Source of the DNA: Pseudomonadota bacterium
GTDB taxonomy: Bacteria > Pseudomonadota > Alphaproteobacteria > Rhizobiales > Hyphomicrobiaceae
Assembly (NCBI GenBank): GCA_018242295.1
Contig: JAFECE010000003.1
Location: 558,001 to 622,000 of the forward strand
DNA: 64,000 nt
Direction of reading: 5' to 3'
In this document: in pieces, positions 18,382 through 27,016 of the stretch
Numbering within the stretch: the stretch's first letter is position 1
How the letters are laid out: each line of letters starts with the position of its first letter
Program-made: the position numbers and the translations under genes
The notes under the pieces: model-generated
Seen by the model: the letters and a program-made list of their open reading frames with translations, nothing else
Told to the model about the DNA's origin: nothing
Database searches by the model: none

Positions 18382-18959
18382 AGCGGCCTGACCCGCCTTC
18401 GAAGCCCGCGCGCGAGACGGCTGCGAAGTGCGCGCGACTCACCTTGACGCTCGGCTGCGGATTGCCTCTTCACCATCGCTCGCGACCGATAACCGCCGTT
18501 CGCAGGCTTACGCAAGGACTCGTGCGCGCCGTTTTTCGGTGCGCCATCCAAGCGCTTTGCCGCCTTCACTTCATTCCATGCAACGAGAACGCGTTGCGCC
18601 AGTCGCGCCTTATGCGGATCCCTGCTCAAATCCGGATGAAGCCATTTGAGCAGATACGCCATGTGCCGCCGGAGTTCAGAGACGGTCGCCGTCGCGTCGA
18701 GACCAAGCACGCGGTAGGCGTCTGAATTCGACGAAAGCAGAACCTGCTCGATGAAGAAAATGGCAGCGTCACGATTGGCGGACGAGCCGCGCGGGGTCAA
18801 TTCTTCGGCCTCGCATTCGGCGTCCGATTCCGCTGCGGCGAGGCGAAGGAGCAAGAGTACGCCCGGCGGCAATGGTGCTGATCTCATCAAGCGAACTTGC
18901 GAGGGTATACGGAGAAGATCGAGCGCAGCTTTCAATGCGTGGTTCTGACTTCTGGTCAT
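18378..18959 (-). CDS. J-domain protein in the exopolysaccharide operon
   Basis: The 193-residue product has a J-domain-like region at about residues 81-130. SDAYRVLGLDATATVSELRR leads into a helix with the HPD tripeptide at residues 108-110 (KWLHPDLSRDP). J-domains stimulate the ATPase of Hsp70/DnaK through HPD. There is no Gly/Phe region, zinc finger or substrate-binding beta domain. The N-terminal 75 residues carry a short hydrophobic stretch (PPGVLLLLRLAA), and the C-terminus is strongly basic. The start overlaps the tyrosine-kinase stop (ATGA), and its own stop overlaps the TPR gene start. A chaperone role for the kinase or export complex is plausible but unproven. Confidence 0.82.
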   Translation of the reverse strand: MTRSQNHALKAALDLLRIPSQVRLMRSAPLPPGVLLLLRLAAAESDAECEAEELTPRGSSANRDAAIFFIEQVLLSSNSDAYRVLGLDATATVSELRRHMAYLLKWLHPDLSRDPHKARLAQRVLVAWNEVKAAKRLDGAPKNGAHESLRKPANGGYRSRAMVKRQSAAERQGESRALRSRLARGLRRRVRPL

Positions 18960-21244
18960 GACGGACCGATGATTGTCCGCGGCATTCTGCGGGCGCTCGC
19001 CGCCGATTGGCCGTAAGAAAGAGCGTCGGCACCATAACCGTAGCCATACCCATAACCGTAACCGTAACCCGCGGCTTTCGCGTCCAATTTGGTGATCACG
19101 CCGCCGATCAGCGGGCCTTTCGATATTTCGAGACGCCTCAGGGCGCTGCGGACTGCGCCGCCTCTCGCCAGTCCGCTCCCCATGACGAAAATCGTCGCTT
19201 CCGCGGCATTCGACAAGAGCAGCGCATCCGCCAGGCCGAGCACGGGCGGACCATCGATGATGACGAGATCAAATATTTCGAGGCTTCCCGAGAGCAACGA
19301 CATGAGATGCGGGCTGCCGAGAAGATCAGCCGCGTTCGGCGGCAGAGGGCCCGACGAGAGGAAGGCCAAGTTGGGGTTGGCGGTCTTCTGGATTGCATCT
19401 GCCGGCGTTGCCGCGCCGGCGAGACACGAACTCAAGCCGACCGAATTATCCGCTTCCAGATATTCATGAAGCGATGGGTTCCGCATATCGGCGTCGACGA
19501 GAAGGACCTTCAGGCCTAGACGTGCGAAGTGCTGAGTAATCGCGATCGAGCTGATCGATTTCCCTTCTTGCGCCCCCGCGCTCGTCACGAACAGCGTTTT
19601 GGGCATGCCGCGCGCCGTCGAGAATTGGAGCGACGTACACAGAGACCGATAGGCCTCTGCGAGCGGAGACCTGACATCGAGAAGCGCATCCGTCACACCA
19701 GCAGAGGAATCCACGAGAGGAATGACTCCGAGCGTCGCGAGCCCGGCGACACGCTCGGCCTCCTCGACGGAATCGATGACGTCGTCGAAATTCTCGATCA
19801 CGTAAGCGGCGGCGATGCTTGCGCCGAAACCCAAAAACAGAGCGAGCATCATGGATTTCAGAAGCAGTGGAGAAGACGGCGAACCCGGCAGGCTTGCGGC
19901 GTCAACGACAAACACGTTGTTGCTGCCAACGCCGGCGGCGACATCGACTTCCTTATATCTCTGCAGAAGACCGTTATAGAGTTCCCTGTTGGTATCAACC
20001 TCCCGCTTCAGGATGTTGTACTCGATCGATCGCTTCTGAAAATCGAGAACGCCAGTGCGCAGCATCGCGACCCGCGCAGAGATCTCGTTTTCCTGACTGA
20101 GCGACGACTGGTAAGCATTTTTCAGCGAGGTGCGGATCGTTCTGACCTCTGCCGCGAGTTGCCGGTCCACTTCCGCTATCTTATTCTTGATTTGAACCAT
20201 GGCCGGATAGCTCGGCTTGAATGTCTGCAGCTTCTCCTGATACTCGGTCACGAGTTCGTTGCGTTTAGTTCGCAAGCCGTCGATGGCGTTGCTCGTAAGA
20301 AATTGCGGAAAGTTCAGCGCGTCGGATTTCTCCACCTGCCGCCAAAGCTGCTCGTTCTTTATCCGCTCGCGTGCGATATTGCCGAGCGCAGCGTTGGAGT
20401 TCGCAAGATCCGTTTCAATGATCGACGATTTTTCGCCAACCGAGACGATCTGTTCTTTCTCGGCAAAGGCGAGCATCGTCTTCTCGGATTGTTCGAGACG
20501 CAATTTCAGCTGCTTGATCTGATCTTCGAGAAAAGCCTTTGCGTAGGCGTTCGCCTCGAAACGCTTGTCGAGATTGGAGGCAATAAACGCGTTCGCGTAT
20601 GCGGCTGCGATTTTCTGACTGCGCGCCGGATTTGGGTCTGAATAGTAGATGTCGACCAAGCGGGAACCGGGTATCGGGCGCACCGAGATGTTCTGCTGCA
20701 CGATGGAGGCCGCACCGGAGACGCGATCTTTCTCGCTTGGCGGCGTTAGGGATTTTGCCGGCCGCAGCAGGCCCTTGATCGTCGCCAGAAGCGAGAAGGA
20801 ACTTGGACGGAAAAATTCTTGGTCCTCCGTTAGCCGCGCCAACTGGGTTACTCGTTCAGCGAGACTTCGGCTGAGCAGGAGCTCGTATTGAGTTCGTAAA
20901 AATTCGGCATCCACTCCCTCGACGGGCGTGACGTTGCCGCCTTCAACGATCTTTGCGACGTTGCGATCAATTTGAAGCCGGATCTTCGAGGTGTAGAGCG
21001 GCGTCATCATCAGCGTTCGCACCGTGCCCAAAGAAAATACGGCGACGGTAACAGCGAAGATCAAGCCTTTGCGCTTCTTCAAAAGCCGCAGCGCGGCCCG
21101 CACCTTGGCGGCAAAACCGGCGCCTTTCGGCAGCGCCTGGTCGAGCCCATGACCTCCGTATACCTCATAAGGATCATTCGGTTCGAGCGCCCGGATGTCT
21201 GCATAGGTTAGAGGCGTTCTGTTCGCGTCCGTGGAAGAAGTCAT
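18956..21244 (-). CDS. polysaccharide co-polymerase / BY-type tyrosine autokinase (Wzc/ExoP family)
   Basis: A 762-residue inner-membrane protein. The N-terminal Wzz domain sits between a first membrane segment near residues 60-80 and a second near 460-480, preceded by the proline-rich PGSPSSP. The long periplasmic coiled coil is between them. The cytoplasmic BY-kinase domain has Walker A GAQEGKS (557-563), Walker A' LLVDADMR (about 581-588) and Walker B LVIIDGPP (660-667). The tail has seven Tyr residues: six in an alternating Gly-Tyr run at 726-738 and one at 744. Cycles of autophosphorylation control chain length and export. The partner phosphatase is encoded two genes upstream. Confidence 0.93.
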   Translation of the reverse strand: MTSSTDANRTPLTYADIRALEPNDPYEVYGGHGLDQALPKGAGFAAKVRAALRLLKKRKGLIFAVTVAVFSLGTVRTLMMTPLYTSKIRLQIDRNVAKIVEGGNVTPVEGVDAEFLRTQYELLLSRSLAERVTQLARLTEDQEFFRPSSFSLLATIKGLLRPAKSLTPPSEKDRVSGAASIVQQNISVRPIPGSRLVDIYYSDPNPARSQKIAAAYANAFIASNLDKRFEANAYAKAFLEDQIKQLKLRLEQSEKTMLAFAEKEQIVSVGEKSSIIETDLANSNAALGNIARERIKNEQLWRQVEKSDALNFPQFLTSNAIDGLRTKRNELVTEYQEKLQTFKPSYPAMVQIKNKIAEVDRQLAAEVRTIRTSLKNAYQSSLSQENEISARVAMLRTGVLDFQKRSIEYNILKREVDTNRELYNGLLQRYKEVDVAAGVGSNNVFVVDAASLPGSPSSPLLLKSMMLALFLGFGASIAAAYVIENFDDVIDSVEEAERVAGLATLGVIPLVDSSAGVTDALLDVRSPLAEAYRSLCTSLQFSTARGMPKTLFVTSAGAQEGKSISSIAITQHFARLGLKVLLVDADMRNPSLHEYLEADNSVGLSSCLAGAATPADAIQKTANPNLAFLSSGPLPPNAADLLGSPHLMSLLSGSLEIFDLVIIDGPPVLGLADALLLSNAAEATIFVMGSGLARGGAVRSALRRLEISKGPLIGGVITKLDAKAAGYGYGYGYGYGYGADALSYGQSAASARRMPRTIIGPS
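19031..19069 (-). repeat. Gly-Tyr codon repeat in the autokinase tail
   Basis: Thirteen codons alternate glycine and tyrosine (six GY pairs and a final Gly). The codons vary (TAC and TAT, GGT, GGG and GGC), so the run is kept at protein level and is not just a pure DNA slippage tract. It forms the phospho-acceptor cluster of the autokinase. Confidence 0.85.
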
Positions 21245-21289
21245 GAAGCCGTCAGCTGGGGAAATTGAAGAAAGCTGCGAAGGCGCCGT

Positions 21290-22108
21290 CTACAAGAACG
21301 GAACAAAGAAGTTCGTGACCGGAAGCACCTTCAGTACCGCTTGGAAGGATTCCTTCATCGCGGAGTTGCTGACCACGACGACATCCCCTTCGACGATCGG
21401 CGGGTCCTTGGCTTTCCCCGATCGAATATCTCCAACATCGAATTTCGCGGCGGATCTCTCGCCGTTCACGTTGCGGAAAATGGCGACGGAGGAGTCTGCG
21501 GTGTCGGTGAAGCCATCGGCGGTCGCGATGATTTGCAGCAACGTCGCCGGTCCGCGCAGCGGATATACGCCCGGCTTTTTCACCGAGCCGTCAACGGTTA
21601 CGCGCTGGCTGTTGTATTCCTTGATGTAAACATTCACCTGAGGTGATTGGAGGTAGTCGCGGCCGAGTCGCGCCGTGAGATCGCGCTCGACGTCTCGCGG
21701 TGTCTTGCCCATGGCTTGAACTTCGCCTGCGAGCGGCAGATTGATGGTGCCGTTCGCGGCGACCTGAACTGTCTTGGAAAGTTCGGGAACTTGAAAGACA
21801 GAAACTTCGACGACGTCCATGGGCCCGATTTTATACCCGGCGTTGGCTGGGTTCGTCGTGGATATCAGCGCGGCGGCTTCGCGGGCCTCCGTTTCGCCAA
21901 GCGTAATTCCGTGCGCAGGCGGCGCCGTTGGAGCGCCCGGCTTATCGATCGATGAAGACGGGCCGGTGAGATGCGAGCCTTCGCTGAGCGAAGCTCCACA
22001 TCCGCCGAGGAACAGGGCAAGCAAAAGGCATGGAAACGCTGCTCGGGGAACCGCCCCCTTCCACTCCTTCACGGCAGTGACACGATCAGGCGCTCTTGGG
22101 TACAGCAT
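21290..22108 (-). CDS. OPX-family polysaccharide export lipoprotein (Wza-like)
   Basis: A 272-residue outer-membrane auxiliary protein. A lipoprotein signal ends in LFLGGC with the acylated Cys at residue 37. The Poly_export domain follows (YKIGPMDVVEVSVFQVPELSKTVQVAANGTINLPLAGEVQAMG). SLBB-type repeats come next (VNVYIKEYNSQRVTVDGSVKKPGVYPL). It would form the outer part of the export channel with the autokinase. The start ATG lies 23 bases inside the preceding phosphatase gene, and a 45-base gap separates it from the kinase gene. Confidence 0.92.
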   Translation of the reverse strand: MLYPRAPDRVTAVKEWKGAVPRAAFPCLLLALFLGGCGASLSEGSHLTGPSSSIDKPGAPTAPPAHGITLGETEAREAAALISTTNPANAGYKIGPMDVVEVSVFQVPELSKTVQVAANGTINLPLAGEVQAMGKTPRDVERDLTARLGRDYLQSPQVNVYIKEYNSQRVTVDGSVKKPGVYPLRGPATLLQIIATADGFTDTADSSVAIFRNVNGERSAAKFDVGDIRSGKAKDPPIVEGDVVVVSNSAMKESFQAVLKVLPVTNFFVPFL

Positions 22109-22868
22109 TTGATTTTTGTGCCAATGACAAAGGGAGGTTTAAGGGTGAGGCGTTTGCGAGAATGCCGCGCGGACGCGCGAGTACGAGGTTATTCGCTTCA
22201 AGTTCGCCGACCCGCAATGCTGCGGCGTCCCGTCCATTCTGCAGGTCGGGCACCCGGCGCGCCGTGTCGTGCGCATCGGTGGCGATGAGGTGAACGAGAC
22301 CTTCGTCAAGTAGACGCTCAGCCCAATATTTTGCGGACCGGCCGAACTTACCCAGCAACGAACCGGACGTGATCTGAAGCCAAACGCCAGTGAGAGCGAG
22401 GCGCTGGATCAATACGAAGTGCGGTTCTATCCAGGCAAGACGCTCCGGATGCGAAAGGATTGGAACGTAGCCAGCGACGATAAGCTCGAAGAAAAACTTT
22501 TTAAGAGGCTCCGGGCGCACGTGCATCGGCAGCTCAACCAACACGTAACGGCTATCAGCAAGTGTCAGAATTTCGCCGGTCCTCAGCTTCCCGAGGAAGT
22601 CCGGCGAGATATGAGCGTCAGACCCGCTGAACAGCCGCAAGTTCAAGCCGGATTGCGCGAGAGCCGATTGCAACCTTTCTGTCGCCGCCCGGATCTGCGG
22701 TCCGGTATTGTGATAGAGGCCGGGAAGAATATGCGGTGTGCAAACGACAGCCTCTACTCCATCAGCTATCAGCGCGGCCGCCATTTCCAGCGACGTCTCG
22801 ATGGTGGGCGCACCGTCATCGATGCCCGGAAGAATGTGGCAGTGGACATCGATCAAAGGCGCCCCCAA
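22086..22868 (-). CDS. CpsB/YwqE-type PHP protein-tyrosine phosphatase
   Basis: The 260-residue enzyme belongs to the metal-dependent PHP phosphatases that remove phosphate from BY-kinase tails. Metal ligands are visible in IDVHCHILPGIDDG (His9, His11, Asp16/17), VCTPHILPG, FSGSDAHISP, ILSHPERLAWI and LIATDAHD. The start is TTG, next to the highly conserved N-terminus. It is the first gene of the long minus-strand operon and is divergent from the FecR-like gene. Confidence 0.9.
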   Translation of the reverse strand: MGAPLIDVHCHILPGIDDGAPTIETSLEMAAALIADGVEAVVCTPHILPGLYHNTGPQIRAATERLQSALAQSGLNLRLFSGSDAHISPDFLGKLRTGEILTLADSRYVLVELPMHVRPEPLKKFFFELIVAGYVPILSHPERLAWIEPHFVLIQRLALTGVWLQITSGSLLGKFGRSAKYWAERLLDEGLVHLIATDAHDTARRVPDLQNGRDAAALRVGELEANNLVLARPRGILANASPLNLPLSLAQKSNAVPKSA

Positions 22869-23035
22869 TCCCCGATGCTGGAATAGTCCTTATGTGGTAG
22901 TTATTAAGCTATCTGCATTTTTCAATCGAGAGTCAAGCTCACTCGGCAGACCCCACATATTCTGTGTTCAACCTGCATCAATCGTACCTGCCGGAAGCGC
23001 TTTCGCGCGATCGGCGCTTCCCAAACTCGCCAGCG

Positions 23036-23061
23036 CGATATAGTTCTATAGTGCTATATCG
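23036..23061. promoter_or_regulatory. 26-bp near-perfect palindrome upstream of the FecR-like gene
   Basis: CGATATAG (23036-23043) and CTATATCG (23054-23061) are perfect inverted repeats. The 10-base spacer holds a CTATAG palindrome on the same centre, so only two flanking pairs break the symmetry. It ends a few bases before the ribosome site of the gene at 23078 and lies in the divergent region with the phosphatase-led operon. The position suits a repressor operator for the plus-strand genes. Confidence 0.55.
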
Positions 23062-23077
23062 ACGAGGAGGCCTATCG

Positions 23078-23554
23078 ATGCGATCCCGCATGATCCTGAC
23101 TATGGCTTGGCTTCTAACGAGCATTTCGCTGGCGGAAGCTGCGAACGTGACCGTGATCAAGGGAGAGGCTTTCGTCAGCCGCGGCGATGGCTACGAGACA
23201 CTCAAGGGGTCCACCAATCTGAGCGCCGGAGATCGGATCGTTCCGAAGTCCGAAAGCTCGGTGAAGGTAACGTTTGCCAATGGTTGCGCCGTTTTTCTTG
23301 GGGCGGGCGTGGTCTTCAGCGTACCTCAGAATCCCCCTTGCGGCAGTCCTGTCGCCGAAGGCGGCGGAATTCTACAAGAAGCGGACCCGACATTCGTTCA
23401 AGAGTGGTCCGCAGCGACGCAGACGACGGCCTTCAACGCGGCACAGCCGAGTCTCCTTCCCTATCTTCTTGGTGCGGTGGCAATCGGCGGCATCTCGGCT
23501 GCAGCTGTCGGACTGAGCGGCGGGGGCGGCGGCGGAAGTCCGACAAGTCCGTGA
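23078..23554 (+). CDS. secreted FecR-like small protein of the exopolysaccharide locus
   Basis: The 158-residue product has a signal peptide (MILTMAWLLTSISLAEA). It is followed by a FecR-like beta fold (VTVIKGEAFVSRGDGYETL, then NLSAGDRIVPKSESSVKVTF), and two Cys residues could form a disulfide. The C-terminus has a hydrophobic stretch (LLPYLLGAVAIGGISAAAVGL) and a Gly/Ser/Pro tail, so it may be membrane anchored at that end. The ATG at 23078 has GAGGAGG eight bases upstream. It is followed after 6 bases by the ligase-like gene. The exact function is unknown. Confidence 0.8.
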   Translation: MRSRMILTMAWLLTSISLAEAANVTVIKGEAFVSRGDGYETLKGSTNLSAGDRIVPKSESSVKVTFANGCAVFLGAGVVFSVPQNPPCGSPVAEGGGILQEADPTFVQEWSAATQTTAFNAAQPSLLPYLLGAVAIGGISAAAVGLSGGGGGGSPTSP

Positions 23555-23560
23555 CCCACA

Positions 23561-25264
23561 TTGGACAACGTTCGATGGTGTTCCCCGCGGACCCGGCGCC
23601 GCACTGAGCCGCCTAGTCGTTTCTTTCGGCGTCAGCGGTGGCGGAAGTTTTTTTCCGAGCATGGAATTGCATGCCTCACCGGATTCGTTCTAGCGGCTTC
23701 GATCGCTCTCGGAGGCGCGACGAGGAACGGATTTCCCGGAGATGTGATCCTGCAATTCCTCTCCATCATCCTTCTCACCGCCACGCTACGTGAGATCGTC
23801 TTTTCCGGCTCGCTTTGGCACTTCAAATGGCCGCTGATTTTTGCCGTTGCATTGGTGCTCGTTCCGGCCATGCAGCTGCTTCCACTTCCGCCGGAGCTGT
23901 GGAGCCGTCTGCCCGGACGCGCGCTCATTGCGGGAACATACGTCCTCATCAATCGACCCCTTCCGCCACTGCCGCTGACGATGTCGCCATCCGCGACGTG
24001 GCTGAGCGGATTGGCGCTGCTTCCGCCCGTGGCTGTCTTCCTTGGATCATTGACGCTCTCCCATGCGCAACGCCGCCACATCAGTTACGTGATTATTGCC
24101 ATGGGGATTGGAAGCGTTTTTTTAGGCCTTCTGCAGCTCGCCGAAGGCCCGAACAGTTCGCTGAGATTTTATGAAATCACCAATAGGACAGAGGCTGTCG
24201 GCTTCTTTGCAAACAGAAATCATTTTGCGGCCCTGCTCTATGCGACGACGCTCTTCGCGGCCGCGCATCTTGTCGAGGCGATCGGCGTGGGGGGGCAGAC
24301 GACGCCCCGCCGCAGTCTCGCATCCGATATCGTCATGCCTTTGCTGACGTGGCTAACCGCGCTTCTCATGCTGACGGCTGCGCAATTGATGGCGCGGTCT
24401 CGCGCCGGATTGGTTCTGACCGATCTCGCATTGGCGGCCGCCATCGCGCTCGGCATGGCCGACCGGCGCATCAAAGCTTCGCGCCGGGTGTTTGGCCAAT
24501 GGATCGTCGCATCGGGCGCTGCGGTGATTTTCCTGCTTTTGCCGCTCGCGCTCTATCGCATCTTCGACCGGTTCGGCGCGGATCCCTTTGCCGATGCCCG
24601 CATCACCTTCGCGCGCAAAACGGCTTCCGCGGCTTATGCCTATATGCCCTTCGGTTCCGGCCTCGGATCATTCGTTCCGGTCTATCAGCTGTTCGAGACG
24701 ACACCGGATCTCGGCCTCACCTATGCCAATCACGCTCACAACGATTTCCTCGAAGTCTGGCTGGAGACTGGAATATTCGGGCTCGCCCTGATGGGTGTAT
24801 TCGGAGTCTGGGTCATTCAGCGCACCGCGTCGGTGTGGCGGGAGTCTCCGCACGAGCTCCGCGGCATCGACACCGGTCTCGCACGGGCAGCCTCTGTGAT
24901 GGTACTGTTGCTGCTGGCCCACTCTCTCGTCGATTACCCACTTCGCACGACCGCGATGATGACAATTGCATCGGTCGCGCTGGCATTCCTTTTCAGGCCC
25001 GCACAATTCGATGAGAAGCGGCGCACCACTCACACCGCCAGCCCGATGGATGGCGAAATCTCTCCCGCACGCCACCGCTCTCGGTCGCCGGTCCCTCGCG
25101 AGCCTTGGATGCCCAACGGCGACTGGCCCGAAGCCTGGCGACGAACCCATTCGACGCACCGAGACTCTTCGTTGCCTTTGGAACAGCCCAACAAGGCAGC
25201 AACCATGGCCGCCGATCACGAGCAAAATCCGGTGCAAACGGCGGGCGAGGCGGGAGATAACTAG
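23561..25264 (+). CDS. O-antigen ligase / Wzy_C-domain membrane protein
   Basis: The 567-residue polytopic protein has about eleven membrane segments. It carries the Wzy_C-type periplasmic signature NHAHNDFLEVWLETGIFGLALM, in which the first His is functionally important in the family. Members either ligate or polymerise glycans. The last 80 residues are polar and look disordered. The start is a TTG at 23561 and is not well defined. Since a separate polymerase-like gene is at 10832-12199, this could be the real polymerase or a transferase to another acceptor. Confidence 0.85.
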   Translation: MDNVRWCSPRTRRRTEPPSRFFRRQRWRKFFSEHGIACLTGFVLAASIALGGATRNGFPGDVILQFLSIILLTATLREIVFSGSLWHFKWPLIFAVALVLVPAMQLLPLPPELWSRLPGRALIAGTYVLINRPLPPLPLTMSPSATWLSGLALLPPVAVFLGSLTLSHAQRRHISYVIIAMGIGSVFLGLLQLAEGPNSSLRFYEITNRTEAVGFFANRNHFAALLYATTLFAAAHLVEAIGVGGQTTPRRSLASDIVMPLLTWLTALLMLTAAQLMARSRAGLVLTDLALAAAIALGMADRRIKASRRVFGQWIVASGAAVIFLLLPLALYRIFDRFGADPFADARITFARKTASAAYAYMPFGSGLGSFVPVYQLFETTPDLGLTYANHAHNDFLEVWLETGIFGLALMGVFGVWVIQRTASVWRESPHELRGIDTGLARAASVMVLLLLAHSLVDYPLRTTAMMTIASVALAFLFRPAQFDEKRRTTHTASPMDGEISPARHRSRSPVPREPWMPNGDWPEAWRRTHSTHRDSSLPLEQPNKAATMAADHEQNPVQTAGEAGDN

Positions 25265-25330
25265 CACGAATTAATGCAAATATAACACTTTAAGACTATT
25301 TTAGCTGCGCGAGCCGGAAATGGGGGAGTT

Positions 25331-27016
25331 ATGGACGCGCCGCGGCTACCGGACAAAGCTCATCCTGCAGGGACGGCGTTGCGGGCCGCCGCTATTGCCG
25401 GGGGATTGGGATTATCCGTCCTGCTCGCCGTAAAGCTGCCGGCCGCAAATGCGATCGCGATCCTTCCGGCGAACGGCATTCTGCTGGCGGCGCTGATCGC
25501 CTTCTCCGACACCAAGCTGCGTCTGCCGGTGCTCGTGCTCGGCGCCGTCTCCGCCGCGTCGATTGCCGGTATCCTCAATGGATCCGCGGGCGCCGCCGTT
25601 GCCTTCGCCCTCGCCAATACGGGAGAGCTGTTGATCGCGTCGTATCTTATAGCCGGCGGTCGTCGCCGGGCGAAGGCCGAGGCCGGCTTCGATGTCTCGA
25701 AAGACCGGAAAAACCAATGGCAGCTCAAATATTCCGCCGAGCGCGATCGTTTGACGGGTCTTGTCAATCGAACGCTTCTTATCGAGCATATCGAGACAGC
25801 CATATCTCGCAGCGATGACGTGGCTCTGTTATTCATCGATCTTGACAATTTCAAATCCGTCAACGACACCTTCGGCCATAAGATCGGCGATCACCTGCTG
25901 AAGACGGTTGCGGGGAGATTGCGCCATAGCGTGCAAGCAATCGACGTCGTCGCCCGGCTCGGCGACGACGAGTTCGCCGTGTTGCTGACCAACGGCGCAC
26001 ACCCGACTGCGGCCGAAATCGTTGCGCGGCGCATCTCGGACTTTCTCAATGCGCCAATGACAGCCGGCGGGCAGGACATTCGCGTCGGCGCAAGCATCGG
26101 TGTCGCCTGCTGGCAGCCAGAAATGCTCTCCGCTAATGAGTTGTTCAGGCGCGCGGATGTCGCTCTTTACAGGACAAAATCGACCGCTCGCGGAACCTAT
26201 AACTTCTTCGAGGCGGAAATGGACCGGCGGCTCCAACAGCGGCAGGAGCTCGAACAGGACCTTCGACGCGCCCTCGCCGAGCGCGCTTTCGACGTTCATT
26301 ATCAACCGATCGTGCGGCTCGATACGAATGAAGTGGTCGGGCTCGAGGCGCTCATACGCTGGCGTCATCCCAAGCGTGGAATGGTGTCGCCTTCGGAATT
26401 CGTTCCCATCGCCGAGGAGATCGGCGTCATCGCTCCGATCGGCGATTGGGTTCTCCGGCGTGCGTGCCAAGACGCAGCCCAGTGGCCCGACCATGTCAAA
26501 ATAGCGGTGAACTTTTCGCGGGCGCAGTTCGAATATCCCGACCTCAAGGATCGTCTCAGGGCGGTGCTATCCGAAACCGGCCTTTCGCCAAAACGGCTAC
26601 AGCTTGAGATCACCGAGACGACGATCATGGCCGATTTTACAAAAGCCAACACATTGCTCACCGAACTGCGCGAGTTCGGCGTCGAGACGGCGATGGATGA
26701 TTTCGGGACGGGCTATTCGTCCTTGAGCTGCCTTCGCAGCTGTCCGTTCGACCGCTTGAAGATAGACCGCTCGTTCATCAACGATTTGACGACGAGCCTT
26801 GAGGCCCGACTGGTTCTATCAACCGTCGTCAAGCTGGCAGCGACGCTCGGGATGCACACGACGGCGGAAGGCGTAGAAACCCAAGAGCAGTATGAAATCC
26901 TGAAAGCCGAGGGCTGCGGCGAGATCCAAGGGTACTATTTCAGCGCAGCGAAATCCGCGGCGGAGATCTCTGCTTATTTTGCGAACCAAGACCGCAATTC
27001 GATAACCGCAGCATGA
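25331..27016 (+). CDS. membrane GGDEF/EAL protein, degenerate cyclase with intact phosphodiesterase site
   Basis: The 561-residue protein has an N-terminal membrane region (residues 17-110, about four segments), a GGDEF domain (about 135-295) and an EAL domain (about 310-555). The cyclase signature reads GDDEF at 211-215 instead of GGDEF. The EAL domain keeps the catalytic set: E339-A-L, Asn in VNFSR, Glu in ITETT, DD in MDDFGTGYS, Lys in LKIDRSF, Glu in TAEGVET and Gln in IQGYYF. Cyclic-di-GMP hydrolysis is therefore the expected activity, perhaps regulated by GTP. The ATG has GGGGGAG upstream. Its place after the exopolysaccharide genes suggests control of polymer output. Confidence 0.92.
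   Translation: MDAPRLPDKAHPAGTALRAAAIAGGLGLSVLLAVKLPAANAIAILPANGILLAALIAFSDTKLRLPVLVLGAVSAASIAGILNGSAGAAVAFALANTGELLIASYLIAGGRRRAKAEAGFDVSKDRKNQWQLKYSAERDRLTGLVNRTLLIEHIETAISRSDDVALLFIDLDNFKSVNDTFGHKIGDHLLKTVAGRLRHSVQAIDVVARLGDDEFAVLLTNGAHPTAAEIVARRISDFLNAPMTAGGQDIRVGASIGVACWQPEMLSANELFRRADVALYRTKSTARGTYNFFEAEMDRRLQQRQELEQDLRRALAERAFDVHYQPIVRLDTNEVVGLEALIRWRHPKRGMVSPSEFVPIAEEIGVIAPIGDWVLRRACQDAAQWPDHVKIAVNFSRAQFEYPDLKDRLRAVLSETGLSPKRLQLEITETTIMADFTKANTLLTELREFGVETAMDDFGTGYSSLSCLRSCPFDRLKIDRSFINDLTTSLEARLVLSTVVKLAATLGMHTTAEGVETQEQYEILKAEGCGEIQGYYFSAAKSAAEISAYFANQDRNSITAA

Noticed and set aside
19529-20641. Plus-strand frame of 370 codons over the autokinase gene
   Set aside because: It lies wholly antisense to the strongly conserved kinase gene, and its product is Arg-rich without a domain.
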